This document shows, in pieces, positions 1-5,052 of a stretch of DNA of 5,052 nt. The notes beneath the pieces were generated by a model that worked only from the letters and a program-made list of their open reading frames with translations, was not told the origin of the DNA and made no database searches. The stretch lies in the NCBI GenBank assembly GCA_031383745.1, contig JANMZX010000464.1, positions 1 to 5,052 of the forward strand, given 5' to 3'. Made by a program: the position numbers and the translations under genes. Every line of letters starts with the position of its first letter. The stretch's first letter is position 1. This DNA is from CAISIP01 sp031383745 (GTDB taxonomy: Bacteria > Pseudomonadota > Gammaproteobacteria > Burkholderiales > Burkholderiaceae_C).

Positions 1-219
1 GGTCGGCCAGTTGCTGTAGTCCTTGATGCCGGCCCGTATCTCGGGGTCCTCCAGGACATTGACCGTCGTGATCGCCTTGGGCTCGACGCCGCAGGCTTTC
101 AGGATCTGGATCGCACGGCCGGAAAAGCCGCACTGGGGAAAACTGGCGTTGCCCTTCATGAAGAGTAGGACGTCGCTCGACTTGACGAGTGCATCGATGC
201 GTTGCTGGGTGTTGCTCAT
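1..219 (-). CDS. grxD: Monothiol CGFS glutaredoxin (Grx4 family), 3' end cut by window edge
   Basis: Reading leftward from the ATG at 219, 73 codons are present and the frame is still open at the edge, so about the last third of a protein usually 100-115 residues long is missing. The sequence begins MSNTQQRIDALVKSSDVLLF. It has the glutathione-contacting Lys in MKG (residue 22), the active-site CGFS motif (Cys30 to Ser33) and the WPT cis-proline motif at 71-73, exactly at the edge. The later glycine-rich glutathione-binding segment lies outside. CGFS glutaredoxins bind a [2Fe-2S] cluster with glutathione in the cytoplasm and deliver or store Fe-S clusters; they are not general disulfide reductases. 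The start is supported by AGGAG at 228-232, eight bases upstream. It lies 31 bases after the prmC stop in the same direction, so it is probably the next gene of the hemA operon. Family assignment is very secure. Confidence 0.96.
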   Translation of the reverse strand, partial: MSNTQQRIDALVKSSDVLLFMKGNASFPQCGFSGRAIQILKACGVEPKAITTVNVLEDPEIRAGIKDYSNWPT

Positions 220-227
220 GGATCGTT

Positions 228-232
228 CTCCT
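228..232 (-). promoter_or_regulatory. Ribosome binding site of grxD
   Basis: On the minus strand this reads AGGAG (AGGAGA if 227 is included), with eight bases to the grxD ATG at 219. It is the clearest Shine-Dalgarno match in the window. By contrast, hemA and prfA have none that I can recognise. Confidence 0.8.
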
Positions 233-250
233 GGGGAATCAATAGGTCGA

Positions 251-1120
251 TTATTTCACCAATAGCCGGGCGCTGTCGCCAATGACCCTGCCGCCCGTAC
301 ACCGTTCATGGCCGGCCAGGTCGCGCCGGGTCGCCACCTCGGCAAAACCAGCCAGGTCGAAGAGGTCACGCACGGCACGCGCCTGGTCGTACCCATGTTC
401 CACCAGCAGCCAGCCGCCCGGGTGGAGATGGTCGCCCGCCGTACCGACGATGGTGCGCAGGTCGGCCAGGCCGTCCGGGCCAGCGACCAGCGCCTGAAGT
501 GGTTCGTGGCGCAGTGCCGGCAAATGTGTGTCGTGTTCGGCGATATAGGGTGGGTTGGCGACGATGCAGTGGTAGCGGGTCGTGACCTGCGCCAGCCACG
601 ACCCCTGCTGGAACCGAACCGGCAGGCGCAGTGACAGCGCGTTGGCCCGGGCCACCTGCAGCGCATCGGCGCTGGCATCGAGCGCGTCCACCAGCAGGTC
701 TGGGCGCGCATGCTGGATCGCCAGCGCCACGGCGCCGCTACCAGTGCCGAGGTCCAGCACGCGATGGGGTGGCGGGAGGCTTGCGTCGTCGAGGCCGTCA
801 ATGGCGTCGAGTGCCCATTGCACCAGCACTTCGGTATCGGGGCGTGGCACCAGCACCCGGTCATCCACGCCGAGATCCAGTCCAAAAAACTCCTTGTGGC
901 ACGTGATGTACGCCAGTGGCTCGCCGTTCGCGCGGCGCTGCACGCACTGGTTGAACACCGCGAGCGCAGCGTCTGGCATGTCGTCACCACCGTGGGCCAG
1001 CAGCCAGGCGCGGCGTGCCGCCATGTCCTGCGGCGGTACACCGAGCGCGTGCAACAGCAACAGCTGCGCATCGAGCCGGTCGAGACCGGTTGCGGACATC
1101 GCCTGGTGCAGCGTGGTCAC
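251..1120 (-). CDS. prmC: Release factor glutamine N5-methyltransferase (PrmC/HemK)
   Basis: PrmC transfers a methyl group from S-adenosylmethionine to the glutamine of the GGQ motif in RF1 and RF2, which raises peptide-release efficiency. From a GTG at 1120 the protein is 289 residues (E. coli has 277). Visible in order: a helical N-terminal substrate-binding domain (about 1-75); the linker motif EPLAYIT..KEFFGLDL (67-83); IPRPDTE-like VPRPDTE (91-97); SAM-binding DLGTGSG (123-129); the catalytic NPPY (189-192); HEPLQALVAGPDGLADL (205-221); and LLVEHG (238-243). The frame stays open upstream to 1435 but that part is antisense-free prfA sequence in another frame. GTG at 1120 is preferred because it overlaps the prfA stop as GTGA and has GGGAG (1125-1129) and GGAAG (1131-1135) upstream. 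An ATG at 1099 is an alternative that would drop seven residues. Odd point: Cys74 stands where the family usually has Gly (YxTG). Stop is TAA. Confidence 0.96.
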   Translation of the reverse strand: MTTLHQAMSATGLDRLDAQLLLLHALGVPPQDMAARRAWLLAHGGDDMPDAALAVFNQCVQRRANGEPLAYITCHKEFFGLDLGVDDRVLVPRPDTEVLVQWALDAIDGLDDASLPPPHRVLDLGTGSGAVALAIQHARPDLLVDALDASADALQVARANALSLRLPVRFQQGSWLAQVTTRYHCIVANPPYIAEHDTHLPALRHEPLQALVAGPDGLADLRTIVGTAGDHLHPGGWLLVEHGYDQARAVRDLFDLAGFAEVATRRDLAGHERCTGGRVIGDSARLLVK

Positions 1121-2214
1121 GTGGCTCCCACTTCCAGCGCAGCCAATTGCTCCGCTGCCTGTGCCGCCTGCAGGGCCTGGACGACGTCGTCGAGGTCGCC
1201 CTCCATGATCGTCAGCAGCTTGTACAGGGTCAGGTTGATACGGTGGTCGGTGAGGCGCCCCTGCGGAAAGTTGTAGGTGCGGATGCGGTCGCTGCGGTCG
1301 CCGGTTCCGATCAGGCTCTTGCGCTGTGCGGCGTCCTTGGCTGCACGTTCGGCGCGGTCCTTTTCCTGGATGCGCGCCGACAATACCTGCAGGGCCCGTG
1401 CCTTGTTGCGGTGCTGGCTGCGGTCGTCCTGGCATTCGGCCACGATGCCGGTCGGGATGTGGGTGATGCGCACCGCCGAGTCGGTCTTGTTGATGTGTTG
1501 TCCGCCGGCGCCGCTTGCGCGGTAGGTGTCGATCCGCAGGTCGGCTGGGTTGATCTGCACCGCCACCGATTCATCGGGTTCGGCCAGCACCGCGACCGTG
1601 CAGGCGCTGGTATGGATACGGCCCTGGGTTTCAGTAGCGGGAACGCGCTGCACGCGGTGCCCTCCGGACTCGAACTTGAGGTCGCCGTAGACGTGGGGAC
1701 CGACGATCCGGACAACGACCTCCTTGAAGCCGCCCAGTTCACTGGCCGACTCGCTGATGACCTCGGTCTTCCAGCCGCGTCGTTCGCAGAACCGCGTGTA
1801 CATGCGCAGCAGGTCGCCGGCGAACAGGGCCGACTCGTCACCACCGGTGCCGGCCCGGATTTCCATGAACGCATTGCGGCCGTCGTCCGGATCCCTGGGC
1901 AGCAGCATGCGCTGCAACTCGGCCTCGAGTTGCGCCAGTTCTGCCTCGGCGTCCTCGATCTCTTCCCGGGCCATCGCGGCCATGTCGGCATCGTCGGCCG
2001 ACCCGGCCAGCAACTCGCGGGCTGCAGCGAGGTCGGTTTCCCGCTGACCATACCGGGCCCACCGGCCCGCCACCGCCGCCACCTCGGTGTGCTCGCGCGA
2101 CAGGGCCAGAAACTGCTCCATGTCCTTCATGATGTCCTCGCGCGACAGCAGGAACTCCAGTTCCCCCAGTCGGTCTGCGTAACGTTCGAGTTGATGCCGG
2201 AAGAATGCTTTCAT
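1117..2214 (-). CDS. prfA: Peptide chain release factor 1 (RF1)
   Basis: RF1 reads UAA and UAG stop codons in the ribosomal A site and triggers hydrolysis of peptidyl-tRNA. The protein is 365 residues, close to the family's roughly 360. Visible parts: an N-terminal helical domain with an acidic coiled stretch (about 60-105); the PCRF-type core containing FMEIRAGTGGDESALFAGDL (116-135); the stop-codon-reading PxT tripeptide as PAT (192-194) in RVPATETQGRIHTSAC; and the catalytic GGQ (237-239) in YRASGAGGQHINKTDSAVR. PxT rather than the RF2 SPF identifies RF1 and not RF2. Gln239 is the residue PrmC would methylate. ATG at 2214 fits family alignments (MKxxxxxxLE), but I see no good Shine-Dalgarno; the bases before it form a palindrome at 2220-2229. 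It ends in TGA, a codon RF1 does not read, and this TGA overlaps the prmC GTG. It lies 107 bases after hemA. Confidence 0.98.
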   Translation of the reverse strand: MKAFFRHQLERYADRLGELEFLLSREDIMKDMEQFLALSREHTEVAAVAGRWARYGQRETDLAAARELLAGSADDADMAAMAREEIEDAEAELAQLEAELQRMLLPRDPDDGRNAFMEIRAGTGGDESALFAGDLLRMYTRFCERRGWKTEVISESASELGGFKEVVVRIVGPHVYGDLKFESGGHRVQRVPATETQGRIHTSACTVAVLAEPDESVAVQINPADLRIDTYRASGAGGQHINKTDSAVRITHIPTGIVAECQDDRSQHRNKARALQVLSARIQEKDRAERAAKDAAQRKSLIGTGDRSDRIRTYNFPQGRLTDHRINLTLYKLLTIMEGDLDDVVQALQAAQAAEQLAALEVGAT

Positions 2215-2219
2215 GTGGA

Positions 2220-2229
2220 CAGGCGCCTG
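2220..2229. repeat. Ten-base perfect palindrome before prfA
   Basis: CAGGCGCCTG reads the same on both strands and ends five bases before the prfA ATG. It occupies the space where a ribosome binding site would lie. A palindrome without a loop is a poor RNA hairpin, so it may be a DNA site or chance in GC-rich sequence. Confidence 0.4.
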
Positions 2230-2264
2230 AAACGCTCAAATGAGGGACGATCGGTGGGTGGCGG

Positions 2265-2285
2265 CCCTGCGGCGGTATCGCAGGG
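2265..2285 (-). repeat. Stem-loop in the hemA-prfA spacer (proximal to prfA)
   Basis: The arms 2265-2271 (CCCTGCG) and 2279-2285 (CGCAGGG) are perfect complements around a seven-base loop. In the transcript this would form a stable GC-rich hairpin about 50 bases before the prfA start. No U-tract follows. Confidence 0.55.
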
Positions 2286-2301
2286 GGCATGGCGACGGCG
2301 T

Positions 2302-2319
2302 GCGCCGCAGAAGCGGCGC
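2302..2319 (-). repeat. Stem-loop directly after the hemA stop
   Basis: The arms 2302-2308 (GCGCCGC) and 2313-2319 (GCGGCGC) pair perfectly around a four-base loop that reads UUCU in the hemA transcript. The hairpin starts two bases after the hemA TAG. An overlapping palindrome GCGGCGCCGC (2313-2322) offers an alternative fold. It lacks a U-tract, so it is better read as a stabilising, pausing or recoding-context structure than as a terminator. Confidence 0.6.
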
Positions 2320-2321
2320 CG

Positions 2322-3581
2322 CTAACGCTCTTTGCGCAGAAAGAAATGCTGTACGGCCGAACTTGCCTGGTTGCGCGCCTCGGCATCACCGGAACGCAAC
2401 TCGGCCATGGCGCCGTGCAGCATTTTTTGCGTCAACCCGCGCGACAGCGCCTCCAGCACGGTGTCCAGATCTTCACCTTTTGCAAGCAACTTGCGGGCAC
2501 GCAGGATTTCCGCCGCACGCCATTCGTCGGTCTGGGCGTTCAGTTGCTGGATCAACGGCACCGTGCCGCGCTGGTCGATCCAGTGCATGAAACTCTGCAC
2601 GCCAGCGTCGATGATGACCTCGGCCTGGGCCACTGCCGCCTGGCGGTTGGCCTGCCCGGTCTGGACGACACCGGCGAGGTCATCGACCGTGTACAGGTAT
2701 ACGTCCTGCAGGTCCTTCACTTCCGGCTCGATATCACGCGGCACGGCCAGATCCACCATGAACATGGGCCGGTGCCTGCGCCGCTTGAGCGCCCGCTCGA
2801 CGGCGCCCAGCCCGATGATGGGCAAACTGCTGGCGGTACAACTCACCACCGCATCGAATTCATGCAGGCGGTCGGGCAGGTCGGACAGCCGCATGACCTG
2901 CCCGCCAAAATGGGCCGCCAGCTTCTCCCCGCGCTCCAGGGTGCGGTTCGCCACCGTGATCGATTTCGGCTGGCGCGCCGCAAAATGGGTGGCGCACAGT
3001 TCGATCATTTCACCGGCACCAACGAACAGCAGGCGCACCGCACCCAGATCCTCGAAAAGCTGGCTCGACAGGCGCACCGCGGCGGCCGCCATGCTGATCG
3101 AATGGGCACCGATCTCGGTAGAGGAGCGTACCTGCTTGGCGACGGCAAACGAGCGCTGGAACAACTGGCTCAGCGTCGTGCCCAGGGCGCCGGCCTGCTC
3201 GGCGGCGCGCACCGCGTCCTTCAGTTGCCCGAGGATCTGCGGTTCGCCCAGGACCATGGAATCGAGGCCACTGGCGACCCGGAACGCGTGGCGAGCCGCC
3301 ATGCCGTTTTCCAGCGCATAGGTGTGGGAGCGCAATTCGGCAGGCGATACGCCACCCGACCGGGCGAGCCAGTCCAGGGTGGTGTCGAGTTCGGCGTGTT
3401 CCCCGGCGCAATAGACCTCGGTGCGATTGCAGGTGGAGACAATGGCCGCCTCCGGCTGGCGGGGAAGCGCCTGGCGCAACCCGCGCAGCGTGGGCTGGAT
3501 TTGTTCGGCGGCGAACGCAAACCTGCCGCGCAGGTCGAGCGGTGCGGTGGTGTGGTTGATGCCTAAAGCCCAGACTGCCAT
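2322..3581 (-). CDS. hemA: Glutamyl-tRNA reductase
   Basis: HemA reduces glutamyl-tRNA(Glu) with NADPH to glutamate-1-semialdehyde, the first committed step of the C5 route to haem and other tetrapyrroles, in the cytoplasm. The protein is 419 residues, normal for the family. The N-terminal catalytic domain has ALGINHTTAPLDLR (5-18), the nucleophile Cys51 in STCNRTEVYC (49-58), conserved His98, and GLDSMVLGEPQILGQLKDA (105-123). The NADPH-binding Rossmann domain shows LLFVGAGEM (184-192) and the NRTLERGEKLA stretch (212-222). PRDIEP (281-286) closes that domain, and a long helical dimerisation domain follows to the C-terminus. The ATG at 3581 gives the standard N-terminus but lacks a Shine-Dalgarno. 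A TATAAT at 3600-3605 would give a leader of about 12 bases. It ends in TAG. It is the first gene of the hemA-prfA-prmC-grxD run. Confidence 0.98.
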   Translation of the reverse strand: MAVWALGINHTTAPLDLRGRFAFAAEQIQPTLRGLRQALPRQPEAAIVSTCNRTEVYCAGEHAELDTTLDWLARSGGVSPAELRSHTYALENGMAARHAFRVASGLDSMVLGEPQILGQLKDAVRAAEQAGALGTTLSQLFQRSFAVAKQVRSSTEIGAHSISMAAAAVRLSSQLFEDLGAVRLLFVGAGEMIELCATHFAARQPKSITVANRTLERGEKLAAHFGGQVMRLSDLPDRLHEFDAVVSCTASSLPIIGLGAVERALKRRRHRPMFMVDLAVPRDIEPEVKDLQDVYLYTVDDLAGVVQTGQANRQAAVAQAEVIIDAGVQSFMHWIDQRGTVPLIQQLNAQTDEWRAAEILRARKLLAKGEDLDTVLEALSRGLTQKMLHGAMAELRSGDAEARNQASSAVQHFFLRKER

Positions 3582-3599
3582 AAGGTGTGGTTTGGCCGG

Positions 3600-3605
3600 A
3601 TTATA
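3600..3605 (-). promoter_or_regulatory. Candidate -10 element of the hemA promoter
   Basis: On the minus strand this is an exact TATAAT in otherwise GC-rich sequence, upstream of hemA. A transcript would start near 3593 (an A on that strand), 12 bases before the ATG. No convincing -35 match lies at 16-18 bases spacing, and there is no extended TGn. On the plus strand the same AT block offers TATAAA (3602-3607), facing the membrane gene. Strength and use are unproven. Confidence 0.45.
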
Positions 3606-3619
3606 AAATTTCGGCCACC

Positions 3620-3898
3620 ATGGGCCTGATCGACATCACCAACCATTTGCTCAACTTCTTGGCCCCGGGGCTGGCGGTGGCGGTTTTCACTGCTTTTCTG
3701 GCCGACCGGCTGCTGTTCGCGAAAGCCGTCATACCGCGATTTCGCGTGCTGGCCTTGGCCGGCTGGGTGGCTTGCACCGTCGTGCTCGTCGCAGGATCCT
3801 GGATATTCGGGCGTGACGGCAAGATGGCCACCTATGTCGGGATGGTGGTCGTGTGCGCCACCACGCAATGGGTGATGGCGCGGGCGTGGAAGGCCTGA
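3620..3898 (+). CDS. Small three-helix membrane protein, function unknown
   Basis: I do not recognise a named family. From the ATG at 3620 the protein is 92 residues, beginning MGLIDITNHLLNFLAPGLAV. Three hydrophobic segments are visible at about 9-27, 43-63 and 68-87, with short basic links (ADRLLFAKAVIPRFR at 28-42; GRDGK at 64-68) and a basic tail, so it is probably an inner-membrane protein. A GTG at 3587 would add 11 residues, but those are charged and cross the AT-rich promoter block, so the ATG is preferred; neither start has a clear Shine-Dalgarno. It is divergent from hemA, with 38 bases between start codons, and converges on the polyamine-binding gene. Hydrophobic periodicity and position between two real genes with no competing frame make it likely real. 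It could be shared-promoter linked to hemA, but no function follows from that. Confidence 0.78.
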   Translation: MGLIDITNHLLNFLAPGLAVAVFTAFLADRLLFAKAVIPRFRVLALAGWVACTVVLVAGSWIFGRDGKMATYVGMVVVCATTQWVMARAWKA

Positions 3899-3926
3899 CC
3901 CGGCGCCCGGTCGTGGCGTGCAGGCC
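3892..3926. terminator. Weak inverted repeat in the convergent gap, possible two-way terminator
   Basis: GGCCTG (3892-3897) and CAGGCC (3921-3926) are exact inverted copies separated by 23 GC-rich bases. They span the stop of the membrane gene and lie just beyond the stop of the polyamine-binding gene. The position suits a shared terminator, but the loop is long and neither strand has a T-run, so this is a weak call. Any termination here may instead depend on Rho. Confidence 0.28.
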
Positions 3927-3935
3927 GAGCCCAGG

Positions 3936-5051
3936 CTACTTGCTGGTCTTGAAATTGCTGAAGGTACGGGTCTGGACGCGCCGCACATCCTGCGGCAATG
4001 CGTCTGGGGCGATCATGGTCTTGGTCGCTGCGGCGTCGAGGAAGATCGACTTGTTCTCGGCCACATCCTTCTTGACGAATTTCAGCGACGCCGCATTCGG
4101 GTTGGCGTAAAACACCTTGTTCGTGAGCGACGCATGCACTTCCGGTCGCAGGATGTAGTTGATGAACAGGTGCGCGTTCTCGACGTTCTTCGCATCCTTG
4201 GGTATCGCCATCGTGTCAAAAAACAGGGTCGCGCCGGTCTTCGGGACCAGCGCCTCGATCACCACCGGCTCCTTGGGCTTCTTCTTGGCATCCATCGCCC
4301 GCGAGCGCGCGATGTTGATATCGCCGGAGAAACCCATCACCAGGCAGGTGGCGCCACCGGCCATCTCCTCGATGTAGCCCGACGACGAGAAACGCGTCAC
4401 GAACGGGCGTATCGCCTTGAGCATCGTGCCGGCTTCGGCATAGTCCGCCGGATTGCGGCTGTACGCCGGCTTGCCGATGTAAAGCAGCGCTGCAGGCAGC
4501 ACTTCGGAGGCGGAATCGAGCACGCTGATGCCGCAACTCTTGAGCTTGCTGGCATATTTCGGGTCAAACAGCAGGCTCCAGGCGTTTTCCGGCATGGGCA
4601 TGTCGCCCAGGGCCTTCTTCACCTTGTTGACGTTGATCCCGACGGTGACGTAGCCCCACAGCCAGTCGACCAGGTACTGGTTGTCGGGGTCGAGCATGGC
4701 GAGTTGCTCCAGCAGGCCCTTGTCCAGATTGCCCCAGTTGGTCAGTTTGCTGCGGTCCAGCTTTTGCAGCAGCCCGCCTTCGATCTGGGTCTTGGCGAAG
4801 TGCGAGCCGGGAACCACGATGTCGTAGCCAGTCTTGCCCGCCACGAGTTTGGCGTGCAGGACTTCGTTGCTGTCGTAGTTGTCGTAACGGACCTTGATGC
4901 CGGTTTCCTTCTCGAAGTTCTTGATCGTGTCTTCGGCGATGTAGTCGGACCAGTTGTAGATGTTGAGGACTTTCGGATCGGCTGCGTGGGCGGCGCCAAC
5001 AAAAATGGCCAGGCTGGCCGCCGCTGCGATCGCAGCACTGAATTTCTTCAA
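3936..5051 (-). CDS. Periplasmic polyamine-binding protein of an ABC transporter (PotF-like), start at window edge
   Basis: Proteins of this family capture putrescine or spermidine in the periplasm and hand it to a PotGHI-type ABC importer. From the TTG at 5051 there are 371 residues, matching E. coli PotF (370). A signal peptide is clear: KK, then hydrophobic residues 4-20, with likely cleavage AHA|AD after 23. The mature part carries family motifs: LNIYNWSDYI (29-38), FEKETGIKVRYD (46-57), SNEVLHAKL (61-69), GYDIVVPGSHF (75-85), LKSCGISVLD (170-179), GDINIARSRA (243-252) and VFYANPNAAS (313-322). Ligand-site residues W34, Y37, E183, D244, F277, D279 and Y315 correspond to PotF ligands by my alignment. 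PotF Trp244 becomes Phe241 and Ser85 becomes Gly82. TTG-start gives MKKF, a normal signal start, but an upstream start cannot be excluded. It stops with TAG. No transporter genes follow it. Confidence 0.92.
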   Translation of the reverse strand: MKKFSAAIAAAASLAIFVGAAHAADPKVLNIYNWSDYIAEDTIKNFEKETGIKVRYDNYDSNEVLHAKLVAGKTGYDIVVPGSHFAKTQIEGGLLQKLDRSKLTNWGNLDKGLLEQLAMLDPDNQYLVDWLWGYVTVGINVNKVKKALGDMPMPENAWSLLFDPKYASKLKSCGISVLDSASEVLPAALLYIGKPAYSRNPADYAEAGTMLKAIRPFVTRFSSSGYIEEMAGGATCLVMGFSGDINIARSRAMDAKKKPKEPVVIEALVPKTGATLFFDTMAIPKDAKNVENAHLFINYILRPEVHASLTNKVFYANPNAASLKFVKKDVAENKSIFLDAAATKTMIAPDALPQDVRRVQTRTFSNFKTSK

Positions 5052-5052
5052 T

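Larger units (their letters stand above)
2215..2321 (-). other. hemA-prfA intergenic spacer, rich in inverted repeats
   Basis: This 107-base gap sits inside a probable operon and holds no gene of its own. On the transcribed strand it contains two perfect seven-base-pair stem-loops (2302-2319 and 2265-2285) and a ten-base palindrome just before prfA (2220-2229). None is followed by a T-run, so they do not look like intrinsic terminators. In the hemA frame the whole gap is free of stops: 36 sense codons follow the hemA TAG before a TGA at 2211-2213. Three-sided symmetry plus the missing Shine-Dalgarno suggests RNA-level control of prfA, but that is inference. Confidence 0.6.

Noticed and set aside
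23..265. An 80-codon plus-strand open frame at the left end
   Set aside because: It is antisense to grxD, whose CGFS and WPT motifs are unmistakable.
1121..1435. A 105-residue N-terminal extension of PrmC reading into prfA
   Set aside because: The extension is Pro/Arg/Gly-rich, overlaps RF1 coding sequence in another frame and has no PrmC family similarity. The GTG at 1120 gives the normal length.
2265..2319. Intrinsic terminator between hemA and prfA
   Set aside because: The hairpins are strong but no T-run follows either on the transcribed strand, and prfA has no visible promoter of its own in the gap.
1015..2325. A 436-codon open frame on the plus strand opposite prfA, and a 425-codon one at 2289-3566 opposite hemA
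   Set aside because: Both lie antisense to strongly recognised genes, have no family motifs or ribosome binding sites, and are expected from third-position GC bias. They are shadows.
3587..3619. GTG at 3587 as the start of the membrane protein
   Set aside because: It would add 11 polar and charged residues across the AT-rich promoter block, with no Shine-Dalgarno. The ATG at 3620 gives a more natural membrane protein start, though the longer form cannot be fully excluded.
3615..3624. GCCACCATGG around the membrane gene start, identical to a strong eukaryotic Kozak context
   Set aside because: The whole window is bacterial in gene content and order. The match is coincidental and has no role in bacterial initiation.

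Overview
The window looks like an ordinary chromosomal housekeeping segment from a GC-rich betaproteobacterium, most likely Burkholderiales. Three things point there: the gene order hemA-prfA-prmC-grxD, the wording of the HemA N-terminus (ALGINHTTAPLDLRGRF), and the CGFS glutaredoxin sequence. The taxon is inferred from remembered family sequences, not from a search. No mobile element, CRISPR array, tRNA or rRNA was seen.

Layout. From position 3581 down to the left edge, all on the minus strand, runs a probable operon. It holds hemA (glutamyl-tRNA reductase, first committed step of haem synthesis), prfA (release factor RF1), prmC (the methylase that modifies the GGQ glutamine of release factors) and the first 73 codons of grxD (CGFS monothiol glutaredoxin, cut by the window edge). 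prfA and prmC overlap by four bases (GTGA). The 107-base hemA-prfA gap is rich in inverted repeats. From 3620 to 3898 on the plus strand, divergent from hemA, is a small unrecognised membrane protein of 92 residues. An AT-rich block at 3600-3610 between the two genes carries a perfect TATAAT facing hemA. From 3936 to the right edge, minus strand and tail-to-tail with the membrane gene, is a PotF-type periplasmic polyamine-binding protein with a signal peptide; its true start is at or just beyond the edge.

How the genes relate. PrmC modifies RF1, the product of the gene immediately before it, and the GTGA overlap suggests coupled translation. hemA ends in UAG, a codon read only by RF1. In the hemA frame no other stop occurs until a UGA that overlaps the prfA ATG as ATGA. 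This could let amber readthrough feed ribosomes into prfA when RF1 is scarce. It is the most interesting feature here, though no wholly new system is apparent. The polyamine-binding gene has no transporter genes on its 3' side; any partners would lie to the right of the window.
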